A stretch of DNA of 64,000 nucleotides from Marichromatium bheemlicum (GCF_012276755.1 NZ_JAAXKX010000014.1:1-64000); one strand, 5' to 3'; positions 53,646 to 62,120 are shown, counted from the first letter of the stretch. The notes: generated by a model from the sequence alone, not told the origin. Made by a program: numbers and translations.

Positions 53646-54476
53646 TCAGGGGGCGTGCAACAGCCGCGCGCAGGCCGCTGGCGGGGTCGGCTCGGCGGCG
53701 CGTCGCCCACTGCCCGGGCGGCGCGCCTCGGCGCTGAACCACCAGTCGAGTTCGGCGCCACAGCCTGGCCCCGCCGGGATCGGCGACTGCGGCTCGCAGG
53801 CCGGGCTGTCCTCCGGGCAGGCCAGACGCACATGCGTGTGGGCGTCGTGTCCCCACCACGGCCGTACCTTGCGCAGCCAGTCGGCGCCACCGGTGGCGTC
53901 ACAGAGCGTGCGCTTGATCGCCGGGTTGACGAACAGACGGTCGACCTCGGGGCGGCGCGCCGCCCACTCGATGAGAAAGCGCGCATCCTCGCCCCAGTGC
54001 CGGTTGACCCGATCGTCGCTGACCAGGCTCGGTGGGTCGCCCTCGTCGAGCAACGCTCGCGCATCCGCCGGCGACGCCGCCAGGGTCAGCCACAGGTCGA
54101 CGTCGAGCCCGTGCTGGTGGCTGCGATGACCGCCGGACATCCGCCCGCCGCGCGGCTGCGAGAGATCGCCGACCAGCACCAGCCGCTCGTCGCGCGCCTG
54201 CTGCGCCCGGCCGAGCGCCTCGATCAGCGCGAGCAGACGCGGATGGCCGTAGTAGCGACCACGCCAACGACGCACGCTGAGATACCCGGGACCGGCGCCG
54301 GGCAGCACCTCGGCGCCAGCCAGACAACCATTGGCCGGGGCGCCGATGACCCGCGCCGGGCCGATGCTCGGGCGCTCGACCCCGGGCCAGGGGTTGGCGC
54401 CGGCGCCGGCCCCCCAGCCCAGGGACAGCGACAACAGCAACAGGGGACGCAACGGGCGTGAGCACCAGGGCGACAT
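53646..54476 (-). CDS. mepA: Penicillin-insensitive murein endopeptidase MepA
   Basis: A 276-residue LAS-type zinc metallopeptidase exported by a signal peptide (LRPLLLLSLSLGWGAGAGA). The zinc-ligand motifs are GGHRSHQHGLDVDLW (H-x(6)-D) and WWGHDAHTHVRLACP (HxH). It cleaves D-Ala-meso-DAP cross-links in peptidoglycan. Several cysteines (CLAG, LCDA, ACP, ACE, GCG) probably form disulfides. Confidence 0.94.
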   Translation of the reverse strand: MSPWCSRPLRPLLLLSLSLGWGAGAGANPWPGVERPSIGPARVIGAPANGCLAGAEVLPGAGPGYLSVRRWRGRYYGHPRLLALIEALGRAQQARDERLVLVGDLSQPRGGRMSGGHRSHQHGLDVDLWLTLAASPADARALLDEGDPPSLVSDDRVNRHWGEDARFLIEWAARRPEVDRLFVNPAIKRTLCDATGGADWLRKVRPWWGHDAHTHVRLACPEDSPACEPQSPIPAGPGCGAELDWWFSAEARRPGSGRRAAEPTPPAACARLLHAP

Positions 54477-54519
54477 CCGGACCTCCGGGCCAGTGACGGG
54501 ACGATGCCTCGAGCTTAAC

Positions 54520-56313
54520 TCAGGGCTGGAAGGGCCACACCAATGGCGTCAGCATGACGGTCACCAAGCCCACCAGCAGGGTCAGCGGTACGCCGATGCG
54601 GACGAAGTCGCCGAAGCGATAGCCGCCGACGTTGAACACCATCAGGTTGGTCTGATAGCCGATCGGGGTGGCGAAGCTCGCCGAGGCGGCGACCATCAGC
54701 GTCAGCACGAAGGGCTCGAGGGCCACCCCCATGGTGCGCGCGGTCTCAACCGCGATCGGGAACACCAGCACCGCAGCGACGTTGTTGGTGGCCAGCGAGG
54801 TGAGCAGCGCGGTGGCGACGAACACCAGGCCCAGCGCCGGCCACGGCTGGCCGTCGGCGAGCCCGATCAGGCCCCCGGCGAGCAGTGCCGCGGCGCCGGT
54901 CTTCTCCAGCGCCGCGCCGATGCCGAAGGAGGTGGCGATCACCACCAGTACCTGCCAGTCGGGTGCGCGCCGGGCGATGCGCCCGCTGGTGCAGCCGGTG
55001 AGGATCATGCTGCCGGCGGCCAGCAGCGCCGCCTCGAGCATGCTCAGCCAGCCGAACGCGACCACCGCGACCATCGCCAGCACGATGGCGATGGCCAGCG
55101 GTGCGCGGCGGTGCTCGAGCGGGTGGGAGTCGCCGATCTGGCTCACCAGCAGGAAGTCGCGGACATTGCGCTGGCGCTCGACGAAGTCCGGGCGGGTCTC
55201 CAGCAGCAGGGTGTCGCCGGGGGCGAGGACGATGTCGCCGATCTTGCCGTGCACCCGCCGGCCGTTGCGCGAGAGCGCGATGATCACCGCGTCGTAGCGA
55301 TTGCGAAAGCGCCCGTCGCGCACGCTCAGCCCGATCAGCGGCGACTTGTCGGAGAGCACCGCCTCGACGAAGCAACGCCCGGGGCGCGGCAAGTCGAGTT
55401 TGAACACCTGGTCGGTGGCCGGGATCAGCCCGCGGGTGCGCTGCAGCTCCATCATCGAATCGATCGCCCCGACGAACACCAGCCGGTCGCCGGCCTGGAG
55501 CACCGCCTGCGGGGAGACGGCGGGCAACACCTGGGCGCCGCGCTCGATCTCGACCAGGAACAGCCCCGGGAGCTGGCGCAGCCCGGCGGCCTCGATCGAG
55601 CGCCCGACCAGCGCGCTGCCCGGCTCGACCAGCATCTCGGCGACGTACTCGCGCAGGTCGCCGTAGCCGGCCGCCGGGGGTTGGCGCCGCGGCAGCAGCC
55701 AGTCGCCGGCGAGCAACAGGAAGCCGAGGGTGATCAGGGTCACCGGCAGTCCGATCCACAACGGCTCGAACAGCCCCAGCCCGGCGCCGCCCTGGTGCTC
55801 GACATAAAGCCCGTTGACCACCAGATTGGTACTGGTGCCGATCAGGGTGCAGGTCCCGCCGACGATCCCGGCGTAGGACAGCGGGATGAGCAGTCGCGAC
55901 AGTTCCAGGCGGTGCCGTCTGGCCCAGTCCTGCGCCGCGGGGATGAAGATCGCCACCACCGGGGTGTTGTTGAGCAGCGCGCTGAGCGCGGCCACCGGTG
56001 CCATCAGCCGCGCCCGCGCCGCGCGCGGCCCGCGCGGACGGCCGAGCAGGCGCGGACCGAGCCAGCCGATGGCGCCGGTCTCGGCCAGCCCGCTGACCAC
56101 CACGTAGAGCACCCCGACGGTGAGCATGCCGGGGTTGGCGAAACCGGCCAGGGCCTCCTCGGCGGTGAGTACCCCGCTGACCAGCAGCAGGGTCAGCGCA
56201 CCACTGGTGACGATGTCGGGGGCGACTTGGGTGCAGGCGAATAGCAGGAAGCAGAGCGCTACCAGTGCCAGGCTGAACCAGCCCTGCCAGTCGAGTTGAA
56301 CCAACGCCTCCAT
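54520..56313 (-). CDS. SLC13-family anion transporter with RCK_C domains
   Basis: A 597-residue transporter. The N-terminal membrane half has LLNNTPVVAIFIPAAQDWAR and GGTCTLIGTSTNLVVNGLYV (the SLC13/CitT-type SNT motif). Two RCK/TrkA-C domains lie in the middle (about 215-290 and 300-385: GRSIEAAGLRQLPGLFLVEIERG, GLSVRDGRFRNRYDAVIIAL). A second membrane half follows with TNNVAAVLVFPIA. Such proteins carry sulfate, dicarboxylates or similar anions; the exact substrate is unknown. It is the downstream neighbour of a hypothetical gene on the same strand. Confidence 0.88.
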   Translation of the reverse strand: MEALVQLDWQGWFSLALVALCFLLFACTQVAPDIVTSGALTLLLVSGVLTAEEALAGFANPGMLTVGVLYVVVSGLAETGAIGWLGPRLLGRPRGPRAARARLMAPVAALSALLNNTPVVAIFIPAAQDWARRHRLELSRLLIPLSYAGIVGGTCTLIGTSTNLVVNGLYVEHQGGAGLGLFEPLWIGLPVTLITLGFLLLAGDWLLPRRQPPAAGYGDLREYVAEMLVEPGSALVGRSIEAAGLRQLPGLFLVEIERGAQVLPAVSPQAVLQAGDRLVFVGAIDSMMELQRTRGLIPATDQVFKLDLPRPGRCFVEAVLSDKSPLIGLSVRDGRFRNRYDAVIIALSRNGRRVHGKIGDIVLAPGDTLLLETRPDFVERQRNVRDFLLVSQIGDSHPLEHRRAPLAIAIVLAMVAVVAFGWLSMLEAALLAAGSMILTGCTSGRIARRAPDWQVLVVIATSFGIGAALEKTGAAALLAGGLIGLADGQPWPALGLVFVATALLTSLATNNVAAVLVFPIAVETARTMGVALEPFVLTLMVAASASFATPIGYQTNLMVFNVGGYRFGDFVRIGVPLTLLVGLVTVMLTPLVWPFQP

Positions 56314-56326
56314 GGCCCTGTCCCGT

Positions 56327-56914
56327 TCAGTCGTCCTGATGTCGTTGCAGTGCTCGATAGCGCGCCTCGAGGGCCCTCTCCCGCAGCTGTGCGGCCTCGG
56401 TCGCGGTGGCGCTCAGTGGGCCGTCACGCCAGGCACGACTGGCGTGGTCGAACACCGCGAAGCGATAACCACGCCCGACCTTGAACACCGTTGTGACCTC
56501 CTCGCTGGCGCGTGCCAGCGCCGCGAGCTTGTCGAGCCCGAGCGCCGGGGTGGTGGTCTCGCTCTCGACCGGGGTCTCGGTCGAGGGCGCGCCGAGGAGA
56601 TTGAAACGGTGGTCGTGGATCTCACCATCGGGGGCAAGTACCACGGACTCGAGTTCGGGCAGGCGATCGAGCAGGTAGCCGGCCATCAGCAGCCCCAGCC
56701 GGGTGTTGCCGTCCTCGATCGCGGTGAGCAGCTTGTCGGCGACGATCCGGCAGCGCTGCTCGCGATCCGGGTGCTCGACCCAGGTGCGCCCGAGCTGCCA
56801 GCCGCGGTCCATGTCGCGATCGAGCTGGGCGAAGAACGCCGCCGCCTGTTCGAGCAGCGCCTCGGGTACCTCGAGCCGATGGGCCCGGTCATCGATGCAG
56901 ACCTGCAGGATCAT
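56327..56914 (-). CDS. Hypothetical protein
   Basis: A 195-residue soluble acidic protein, not recognised. The first half is helical with many charged residues (ALLEQAAAFFAQLDRDMDRGWQLGRTWVEHPDREQRCRIVADKLLTA); it has one Cys near the start and another in REQRCR. It lies 13 bp upstream of the SLC13/RCK gene and could be co-transcribed. The intact frame, the codon bias toward C/G at third positions and its compact position support it as a gene. Confidence 0.65.
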   Translation of the reverse strand: MILQVCIDDRAHRLEVPEALLEQAAAFFAQLDRDMDRGWQLGRTWVEHPDREQRCRIVADKLLTAIEDGNTRLGLLMAGYLLDRLPELESVVLAPDGEIHDHRFNLLGAPSTETPVESETTTPALGLDKLAALARASEEVTTVFKVGRGYRFAVFDHASRAWRDGPLSATATEAAQLRERALEARYRALQRHQDD

Positions 56915-56997
56915 GTCGCCGCCTCCCTCGTGCCTCGATTAATCCGGGCGGCCCGGGGACGGGCGCCCTCCACCGAGATCCCGATTACGGAGATCCC

Positions 56998-57675
56998 ATG
57001 TTGCAGATCATCCCCCAGCTACTCGGCCCGGCTCAACTCGACAAGGTCCACGCCACCCTGGCCGAGCTGCCGGCGGTCGCGGGCACCCGTAGCGCCGGGC
57101 GCAGCGCGGCGCGGGTCAAGCATAACCAGGAGCTGCAACCCGACCCCGAGCGGATGCAGCGACTCGCGCGCATCATCATGTCGGCGCTCGGCCATCACCC
57201 GGTGTTCCGTGCCGCCGCCCTGCCCGAACGCGTCGCCGACCCGATCTTCGCCCGCTACCGCGCGGGGATGCACTATGGCGAGCACGTCGACGAGCCGATC
57301 ATGGGCGGGTCCGGGGGACGGATGCGCAGCGACCTGGCGCTGACCCTGTGGCTCAGCCCGGCGGACGATTACGACGGCGGCGAGCTGGTGATCCGTACCA
57401 GCTTCGGCGCGCAGCGGGTGCGGGGTGAGGCCGGTGACGCGGTGCTCTACCCCGCCTCCAGCCTCCACCAGGTCGCCCCGGTGACCCGGGGCGAGCGGCT
57501 GGTGGCGGTGACCTGGATCCAGAGCCTGGTGCGCGACCCCGCCCGCCGCGAGCTGCTCTACGAACTCGGCCAGGCCCGCGCGACCCTGCTCGAGCGCGCC
57601 CCCGACGACCCCGCTACCCAGTGGGTCGACCGCAGCTATGTCAACCTGCTGCGGATGTGGGCCGAGCCGGGATGA
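56998..57675 (+). CDS. PKHD-type Fe(II)/2-oxoglutarate dioxygenase (PiuC/YbiX)
   Basis: A 225-residue hydroxylase of the PiuC/YbiX family. The iron site is HYGEHVDEPIMG (HxD) with the distal His in YPASSLHQVAPVTRGERL, and the 2-oxoglutarate-binding Arg follows in that same strand. PiuC homologues are often linked to iron uptake regulation (piuA-piuC), but no TonB receptor gene is adjacent. GGAG lies upstream of the ATG 56998. It is convergent with the LOV gene. Confidence 0.9.
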   Translation: MLQIIPQLLGPAQLDKVHATLAELPAVAGTRSAGRSAARVKHNQELQPDPERMQRLARIIMSALGHHPVFRAAALPERVADPIFARYRAGMHYGEHVDEPIMGGSGGRMRSDLALTLWLSPADDYDGGELVIRTSFGAQRVRGEAGDAVLYPASSLHQVAPVTRGERLVAVTWIQSLVRDPARRELLYELGQARATLLERAPDDPATQWVDRSYVNLLRMWAEPG

Positions 57676-57818
57676 GGGAGGGGCGGTGCGGTGCTCGGGC
57701 TCGGGCGGCACCAAGGAGGTTCGGCCATCAGTCGTCACCGCTGGGCCTGAGGGCCTCGCACCTGCGGTTCAGAGGGCGGGGCGTCAGCGCTGATTAACGG
57801 CTCAATCCGGCTACCCGG

Positions 57819-58277
57819 CTAGCCGCCGGCGTCAGCCTTGGCGAGCAGGGCGTTGAGGCGCGCGACCTCGGCCTCGGCCTCGACCTGATTGGTGACGTCG
57901 TGCTGGATGCCGAGGTAGTAGATCAGCCGTCCCTCGCGGTCGAACAGCGGGCGGATGGTGAAGCGGTTGTAAAAGCGGCTGCCGTCCTTGCGGTAGTTGC
58001 GCAGGGTGACGGTCACCGGCCGGTTTCCGAGCATCGCCTCGCGGATCTGCGCCACTCCTGCCTGGTCGTGGTCCTCGCCTTGGAGGAAGCGGCAGTTACG
58101 ACCGAGGATCTCCTCGCGCCCGTAACCGGTGATCAACTCGAAGGCGGCATTGGCATAGACGATGGGGTTGTCGTCCTGGTCGGGGTCGGAGAGGGTGATG
58201 CCGTTGACGCAGGTGTCGAGGATTTGCGAGAGCACGAAGGGGATCACCCCCGCATCTTTGTCGACGACGAATTCCAT
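57819..58277 (-). CDS. Short LOV-domain photoreceptor
   Basis: A 152-residue single LOV domain. NCRFLQ at 61-66 has Cys62, the residue that forms the blue-light flavin adduct, and Gln125 in YLGIQHDVT is the flavin-facing glutamine. Conserved Asn/Arg around VTVTLRNYRKDGSRFYNRF also fit. A short N-cap and a C-terminal helix (about 130-150) with no effector domain make it a short LOV protein like those of pseudomonads. The ATG at 58277 follows GAGGT. It lies 49 bp downstream of the SRPBCC gene on the same strand. Confidence 0.9.
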   Translation of the reverse strand: MEFVVDKDAGVIPFVLSQILDTCVNGITLSDPDQDDNPIVYANAAFELITGYGREEILGRNCRFLQGEDHDQAGVAQIREAMLGNRPVTVTLRNYRKDGSRFYNRFTIRPLFDREGRLIYYLGIQHDVTNQVEAEAEVARLNALLAKADAGG

Positions 58278-58326
58278 GTGGTGACCTCGCTGCAAGAGTG
58301 ATGGGGGCTGCTTCGTCGGCGCTGCC

Positions 58327-58785
58327 TCAGCGCGGCGATATCGCCGCCGGGGCCTGTTCGAGCAACCCCCTGATGTTGCCGACGACGCGCTCGCCGCCCT
58401 CCTGGATCGCCGCGCGGATCAGCTTCTCGAAGGGGCGCATGAACAACTCGAGCCGCGCCAGCTCGAAGACGAAGGTCAGGCGGGTCCCGTGTGCGCTCGG
58501 CTCGAAGCGATAGCTGATGTAGATCGGGGCGCTGAGCCCCTGGAAATCGATGCGGCGGTCCTGCTCGAAGACACAGACCTCGAAGGTCGCCTCGGTGCGG
58601 CGACCGTGATCGACCCGCACCTGTCGGCCGCGGCTGCCCAGCCGAATCGGCCCGGGCGAGAGCGCCTCGAGCGAGACCACTTCGGGCGACCAACGGCGAT
58701 AGTTGTCGAAGAAGTCGACGGCGACGAAGGCGAAGACCTGATCCGGCGGGCGGGCGATGTGCGTGCTCGCTTGTGTTCTGACCAT
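58327..58785 (-). CDS. SRPBCC (START/polyketide-cyclase fold) protein
   Basis: A 152-residue SRPBCC-family protein (ASTHIARPPDQVFAFVAVDFFDNYRRWSPEVV, then SYRFEPSAHGTRLTFVFELARL). The fold has a hydrophobic ligand pocket; the ligand is unknown. It is encoded upstream of the short LOV gene on the same strand, so the pair may be co-transcribed and functionally linked. The ATG is at 58785. Confidence 0.85.
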   Translation of the reverse strand: MVRTQASTHIARPPDQVFAFVAVDFFDNYRRWSPEVVSLEALSPGPIRLGSRGRQVRVDHGRRTEATFEVCVFEQDRRIDFQGLSAPIYISYRFEPSAHGTRLTFVFELARLELFMRPFEKLIRAAIQEGGERVVGNIRGLLEQAPAAISPR

Positions 58786-58927
58786 GGGTATCGGCTGCCG
58801 TGTGGCTGGGGTCGGCGCGTCCGTGCGCGGGCGGACGCTGGACGGGCATGCGCGAGCGGGCCCGAAACGGCCCGGTGGTCTATCTGGCGGCGGGGTGGGG
58901 GGAATTCCAGGGGGGCTGTCGGGGGTA

Positions 58928-59147
58928 CGAACCTCAAAGACGCGAAGGACGCCAAGGAAATGCTCGGTCAGCGCATTCGGATTGAGCGGCGCTCATGGCC
59001 GAGGACTGAGGGTTGACGCCGGTCCACGATCGTCTTGCTGATGCGTCCACCTTGTCTCCCCGCTGCCAAGGGGTGAGCAAGGTGGCGCTCGGAGGTCGAA
59101 CGCTCGAAAAACCTTTGCGTTCTTTGCGACTTGGCGGTTCAGTCTCC
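58928..59147. repeat. Dispersed inverted-arm element, diverged copy
   Basis: The left arm (58928 on: CGAACCTCAAAGACGCGAAG, then GACGCCAAGG) and the right arm (59110-59147: CCTTTGCGTTCTTTGCGA, then CTTGGCGGTTCAGTCTCC) match the family consensus in inverted orientation around about 150 bp. The left arm is more diverged than elsewhere and heptamer blocks are not obvious. It separates the SRPBCC gene from the ankyrin lipoprotein gene; the rest of 58786-59163 has no gene. Confidence 0.7.
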
Positions 59148-59163
59148 TGAATGCCGTACTCGA

Positions 59164-59718
59164 TCAACCCGCCTGCAGCAGCGCGAGGATCTCGGGCTTG
59201 TCGTTAATGCGCGCCCAGTCGGCGGCGGTCTTGCCCTCGAAGTCCTTGAGGGTGCGATCGGCGCCGTGTTGCAACAGGGTCTCGACGGCGGCGGTACGGC
59301 CCTGGTTGGTGGCCCAGATCAGTGCGGTCCACCCCCGAGTCTGCTCCTGATGATCGATCATCGCGCCGTGCTGCAGCAGCAGGTCGACGATGTCGGCGTG
59401 ATTGTTGGAGGCGGCGAGCATCATCGCGGTGTAACCGCCCTTGTCCTCGGCATCGATGGTGGCGCCGGCGGCGAGCAGGCGTTCGACCACGGCGGTGTGG
59501 CCGTTGAGCGCGGCCTTCATCAACGGGGTCCAATCGCAGTTGTCGCGCACATCGGGTTGACCGGTGCGCGAGAGCAGGCCGTCGAGCGCGCCGAGGTCGC
59601 CTTGTGCGGCGAATTCGAGCAGGGCGGGGTCGCCTGCGCCTTGATCGTCGGGGCCGCCGCAGCCGGTGAGGGCGACGAGCAGCAGGGTGACGAGAAGGAG
59701 AGTACGTGCGGGTGTCAT
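59164..59718 (-). CDS. Ankyrin-repeat lipoprotein
   Basis: A 184-residue lipoprotein with lipobox VALTGC (Cys20), followed by four to five ankyrin repeats (WTPLMKAALNGHTAVVERLLAAGATIDAEDKGGYTAMMLAA and similar). A role in protein-protein contact in the periplasm is expected; the partner is unknown. GGAAGTGA precedes the ATG at 59718. It follows the lipoprotein gene at 59802 on the same strand. Confidence 0.88.
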   Translation of the reverse strand: MTPARTLLLVTLLLVALTGCGGPDDQGAGDPALLEFAAQGDLGALDGLLSRTGQPDVRDNCDWTPLMKAALNGHTAVVERLLAAGATIDAEDKGGYTAMMLAASNNHADIVDLLLQHGAMIDHQEQTRGWTALIWATNQGRTAAVETLLQHGADRTLKDFEGKTAADWARINDKPEILALLQAG

Positions 59719-59801
59719 GGTCACTTCCGGGTTGAGAGGTTGGTGAGTGTCGAGAGGTCGTATCGACCCCTCGACTTGTGACGAAAAGGGGTGGCCGAGG
59801 G

Positions 59802-60764
59802 TTACAGCAGCCCGCGACAGCTCCCATCGTGACATTGCACCAGGATGCTGTCGGTGCCCTCGCAGGGGACCTTGTGGATTTCGCCGTCGGTGCGGGTGTC
59901 GATGAGTACTGCGCCCTCGGCGGTGAGTACGCAGCCACGCAGCCGTGCGTACTGCTCGGCATAGGCCGCCCAGGTGACGTCACGGTGCTGGGGGGTAAGG
60001 CTGAGCATCTGGGAGGGTGTCTGTAGTGGTTCGGGCGCGGCGGGTGGCTGCGGTCGCAGCATCGGGGTGGCGTCGACCACGGGTGCCGGGTCCGGCCGAG
60101 CGCGCCGGCGTTCGGTGAGCATTGGTGCGCCGGTCTGCGGTCTCGGCACCAGTGGCGGCCGGTCGGCTGACGCGGGGGCGCTGGCTGTGTCGCCGCTGGC
60201 CTCCGCTTCTGCCACGGGGGTTGGTGCGGTCGGGGCGGGCGTCGGTAGCGGCGGTGCCGCCGTAGCGAGACGGTGGTGGTGGGTCTGCCAGTTCTGCTCG
60301 AGCGCGCTGAGTGACTGGGCCAACATCGGTTGCAGCCGGGCGGTGACGTCGAGCCGCTCCGGGTCGGCTTGGTCGGGGCGAGGGCGGATCAGGCTGGCGG
60401 CCGAGGCCACCCGCACCTGGGCGCCCTCACCGATGAAGTAGCTGGCGACCTCGAGCCTGCTCCCCGTGGGCAGTTGCTCGGGGGCGAGGGCGCGGGCCAA
60501 CGCCGAGTCGGGGTGGACCGGGCGTTCGAGCAACAACCGCTCGGGGTCGCTGTGGACGATCCGCCAGCCCTTGCTGCGGGCCGCGCCCATCGCCAGTGCT
60601 CGGACTTGGTCACGCTCACGCGCCGCCAGCTGGATCTGCGGCAGGCCGGAGAGGTCGTCCGGGATCAACGATTGCGGCGGCGGTTCCGGGGTGGTCGCAC
60701 AGCCGCCGAGCAGCCAAGCGGTGAGCGGGATCACGAAGAGATGCGCTGCCAGACGTCGGTTCAC
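59802..60764 (-). CDS. Hypothetical lipoprotein
   Basis: A 320-residue lipoprotein with lipobox AWLLGGC (Cys22). An N-terminal alpha/beta region (RDQVRALAMGAARSKGWRIVHSDPERLLLERPV) is vaguely BamC-like in layout. A long Pro/Ala linker (about 165-250) and a C-terminal part with three cysteines (GCVLTAEGAVLIDTRT, then KVPCEG and QCHDGSC) follow. I do not recognise a family. The GTG at 60764 was chosen: AGAGGA is 7 nt upstream and it gives the signal peptide; an ATG further upstream has neither. Confidence 0.72.
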   Translation of the reverse strand: MNRRLAAHLFVIPLTAWLLGGCATTPEPPPQSLIPDDLSGLPQIQLAARERDQVRALAMGAARSKGWRIVHSDPERLLLERPVHPDSALARALAPEQLPTGSRLEVASYFIGEGAQVRVASAASLIRPRPDQADPERLDVTARLQPMLAQSLSALEQNWQTHHHRLATAAPPLPTPAPTAPTPVAEAEASGDTASAPASADRPPLVPRPQTGAPMLTERRRARPDPAPVVDATPMLRPQPPAAPEPLQTPSQMLSLTPQHRDVTWAAYAEQYARLRGCVLTAEGAVLIDTRTDGEIHKVPCEGTDSILVQCHDGSCRGLL

Positions 60765-60912
60765 GCCGAGTCCTCTTGTCGGTTCAGGGTCGCTGGGAGA
60801 TGGGGTGTCGGCCGGGTAGGCCCCAGGGCGATGGACGGGCCGACACGACACGCGTCGATGTCGGCCCAAAGGCGAAAATCTACGCCAAGCCCGTGGTGCT
60901 GTCGAGCGGGCC

Positions 60913-61503
60913 TCAGGCGGTGCCGTCCTCGCCGATCAGCAGGGTGGTGTCATTGAGATAGGTGTGCTTGGGGATGACCAGGTTGGTCGGGGCCGGCACA
61001 CCCTTGAAGACGCGCGCGGCGAGGTCGAAGCGCGAGCCGTGGCAGGGGCAGAAGAAGCCACCCTTCCAATCGGCGCCGAGGTCTTCGGGGGCGAACTCGG
61101 GGCGGTAGGTCGGCGAGCAGCCGAGGTGGGTGCAGATCCCGATGGCGACCAGATACTCGGGCTTGATCGAGCGGGTCGGGTTCTGGCAGTACTCGGGCTG
61201 CTGGGGCACCTCGGAGGCGGGATCGACCAGCTTGGGGTCGTTGCTCGCCAGCATCTCGAGCATCTTCGGCGTGCGGTGCACCACCCACACCGGTTTGCCG
61301 CGCCACTTGACGCGCAGCAACGCGCCGGGCTCGATCTTGCTGATATCGGCCTCGACCGGTGCGCCGGCGGCGCGTGCACGCGCGCTCGGGTTCATCGAGG
61401 CGACGAAGGGGACCAGTGCGAAGCCGGCACCGACGGCACCGACGGCACTGGTCGCGGCGACCAGCAGGCGACGTCGTGTCTTGTTGACCGCTGTAGCGCT
61501 CAT
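60913..61503 (-). CDS. petA: Ubiquinol-cytochrome c reductase Rieske iron-sulfur subunit
   Basis: A 196-residue Rieske protein of the bc1 complex. The N-terminal twin-arginine-like region (KTRRRLLVAATSAVGAVGAG) is followed by the anchor, and the [2Fe-2S] boxes are CTHLGC (124-129) and CPCHGSRFD (152-160). It transfers electrons from quinol to cytochrome c1. AAGGAG lies about 11 nt before the ATG. Unusually, petB and petC do not follow: the next gene on this strand is a lipoprotein gene 149 bp away. It may be an extra copy or a separated subunit gene. Confidence 0.93.
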   Translation of the reverse strand: MSATAVNKTRRRLLVAATSAVGAVGAGFALVPFVASMNPSARARAAGAPVEADISKIEPGALLRVKWRGKPVWVVHRTPKMLEMLASNDPKLVDPASEVPQQPEYCQNPTRSIKPEYLVAIGICTHLGCSPTYRPEFAPEDLGADWKGGFFCPCHGSRFDLAARVFKGVPAPTNLVIPKHTYLNDTTLLIGEDGTA

Positions 61504-61742
61504 GATTCAGGGCTCCTTGTCTGATGCGTATCCCTGGGGGATGTCGGGTGGCGTCCGGGGCAAACTGCAATCGCCCGGCGTCCGTTTGGGATGCGTGTCG
61601 TTGCGAAAAAGAATCTCTACGGTGAATTTCAGTGTCTCGTCTTTCTTGACTAAAACACCCTGATATTTGTCAATGCAAAACGCACATATGTGCGTTTGAA
61701 TATGCTCCCAGAATCCACCCGAGACACCCCAGCGGAGGCCCT
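61504..61742. promoter_or_regulatory. Divergent spacer petA/ORP-like cluster
   Basis: 239 bp between divergent genes, unusually AT-rich from 61600 on. Plus strand: TTGACT (61646-61651) is a possible -35 for the DUF134 gene. Minus strand: TTGACA (61673-61668) is a possible -35 for petA. No convincing -10 partner was seen for either. The palindrome at 61678-61697 lies between these boxes and the DUF134 start. Confidence 0.45.
61678..61697. promoter_or_regulatory. 20-bp perfect palindrome, probable operator
   Basis: AAACGCACATATGTGCGTTT is a perfect 20-bp palindrome without a loop, centred 56 bp before the GTG of the DUF134 gene and close to promoter-like boxes on both strands. This is the form of a dimeric repressor or activator site. 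The HTH protein encoded next (DUF134) is an obvious candidate to bind it, which is inference. Confidence 0.6.
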
Positions 61743-62120
61743 GTGCCCGGTCGACGACGTCGCGTCCGCCGGATCGGACTCGATCCCGGACGGATCTGTT
61801 TCAAGCCCTGCGGTCGCCAGGGCAGCACCCTAGAGACGGTGGTGCTGCGCGCCGACGAGATGGAGGCGTTGCGCCTGTGTGACCTCGAACGGCTCTACCA
61901 GGAAGAGAGTGCTCGGCGCATGGGTATCTCGCGGACCACGCTGTCGCGCACCCTCGCCCAAGCCCGAGCCAAGGTCACTGGCGCCTTGCTCGTCGGGCAG
62001 CGCCTGGTGATCCAGATCCCGGAACACGGGGAGGACCAACCGCATGGCGTCTCGCCTTCTGACAACGACCGACCCCGTTCAGTGCCCGAGGGCACTGAAC
62101 AGAGAGATGAAAACCCATGA
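61743..62120 (+). CDS. DUF134 family HTH protein
   Basis: A 125-residue protein of the DUF134 (UPF0251) family. The N-terminal RRVRRIGLDPGRICFKPCG is followed by a helix-turn-helix of the sigma-70 region 4 type (EMEALRLCDLERLYQEESARRMGISRTTLSRTLAQARAKV). A cysteine pair (CFKPC) could bind a metal. Such proteins are encoded with NifX/ORP-like genes in anaerobes and probably regulate them. It starts at GTG 61743 after GGAGG. The last about 30 residues are unrelated and Ser/Glu/Arg-rich. It overlaps the next gene (ATGA). Confidence 0.85.
   Translation: MPGRRRRVRRIGLDPGRICFKPCGRQGSTLETVVLRADEMEALRLCDLERLYQEESARRMGISRTTLSRTLAQARAKVTGALLVGQRLVIQIPEHGEDQPHGVSPSDNDRPRSVPEGTEQRDENP

Noticed and set aside
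54331-56244. Long open frame (637 codons) on the plus strand opposite the SLC13/RCK gene
   Set aside because: Its Gln/His/Arg/Gly-rich composition with no motif is the complement of a recognised transporter gene.
57676-57818. Further copy of the heptamer family between the dioxygenase and LOV genes
   Set aside because: Short pieces such as GCGGTTCAG and CGGCTA recall the family, but no phased heptamers or arms longer than 10 bp can be aligned.
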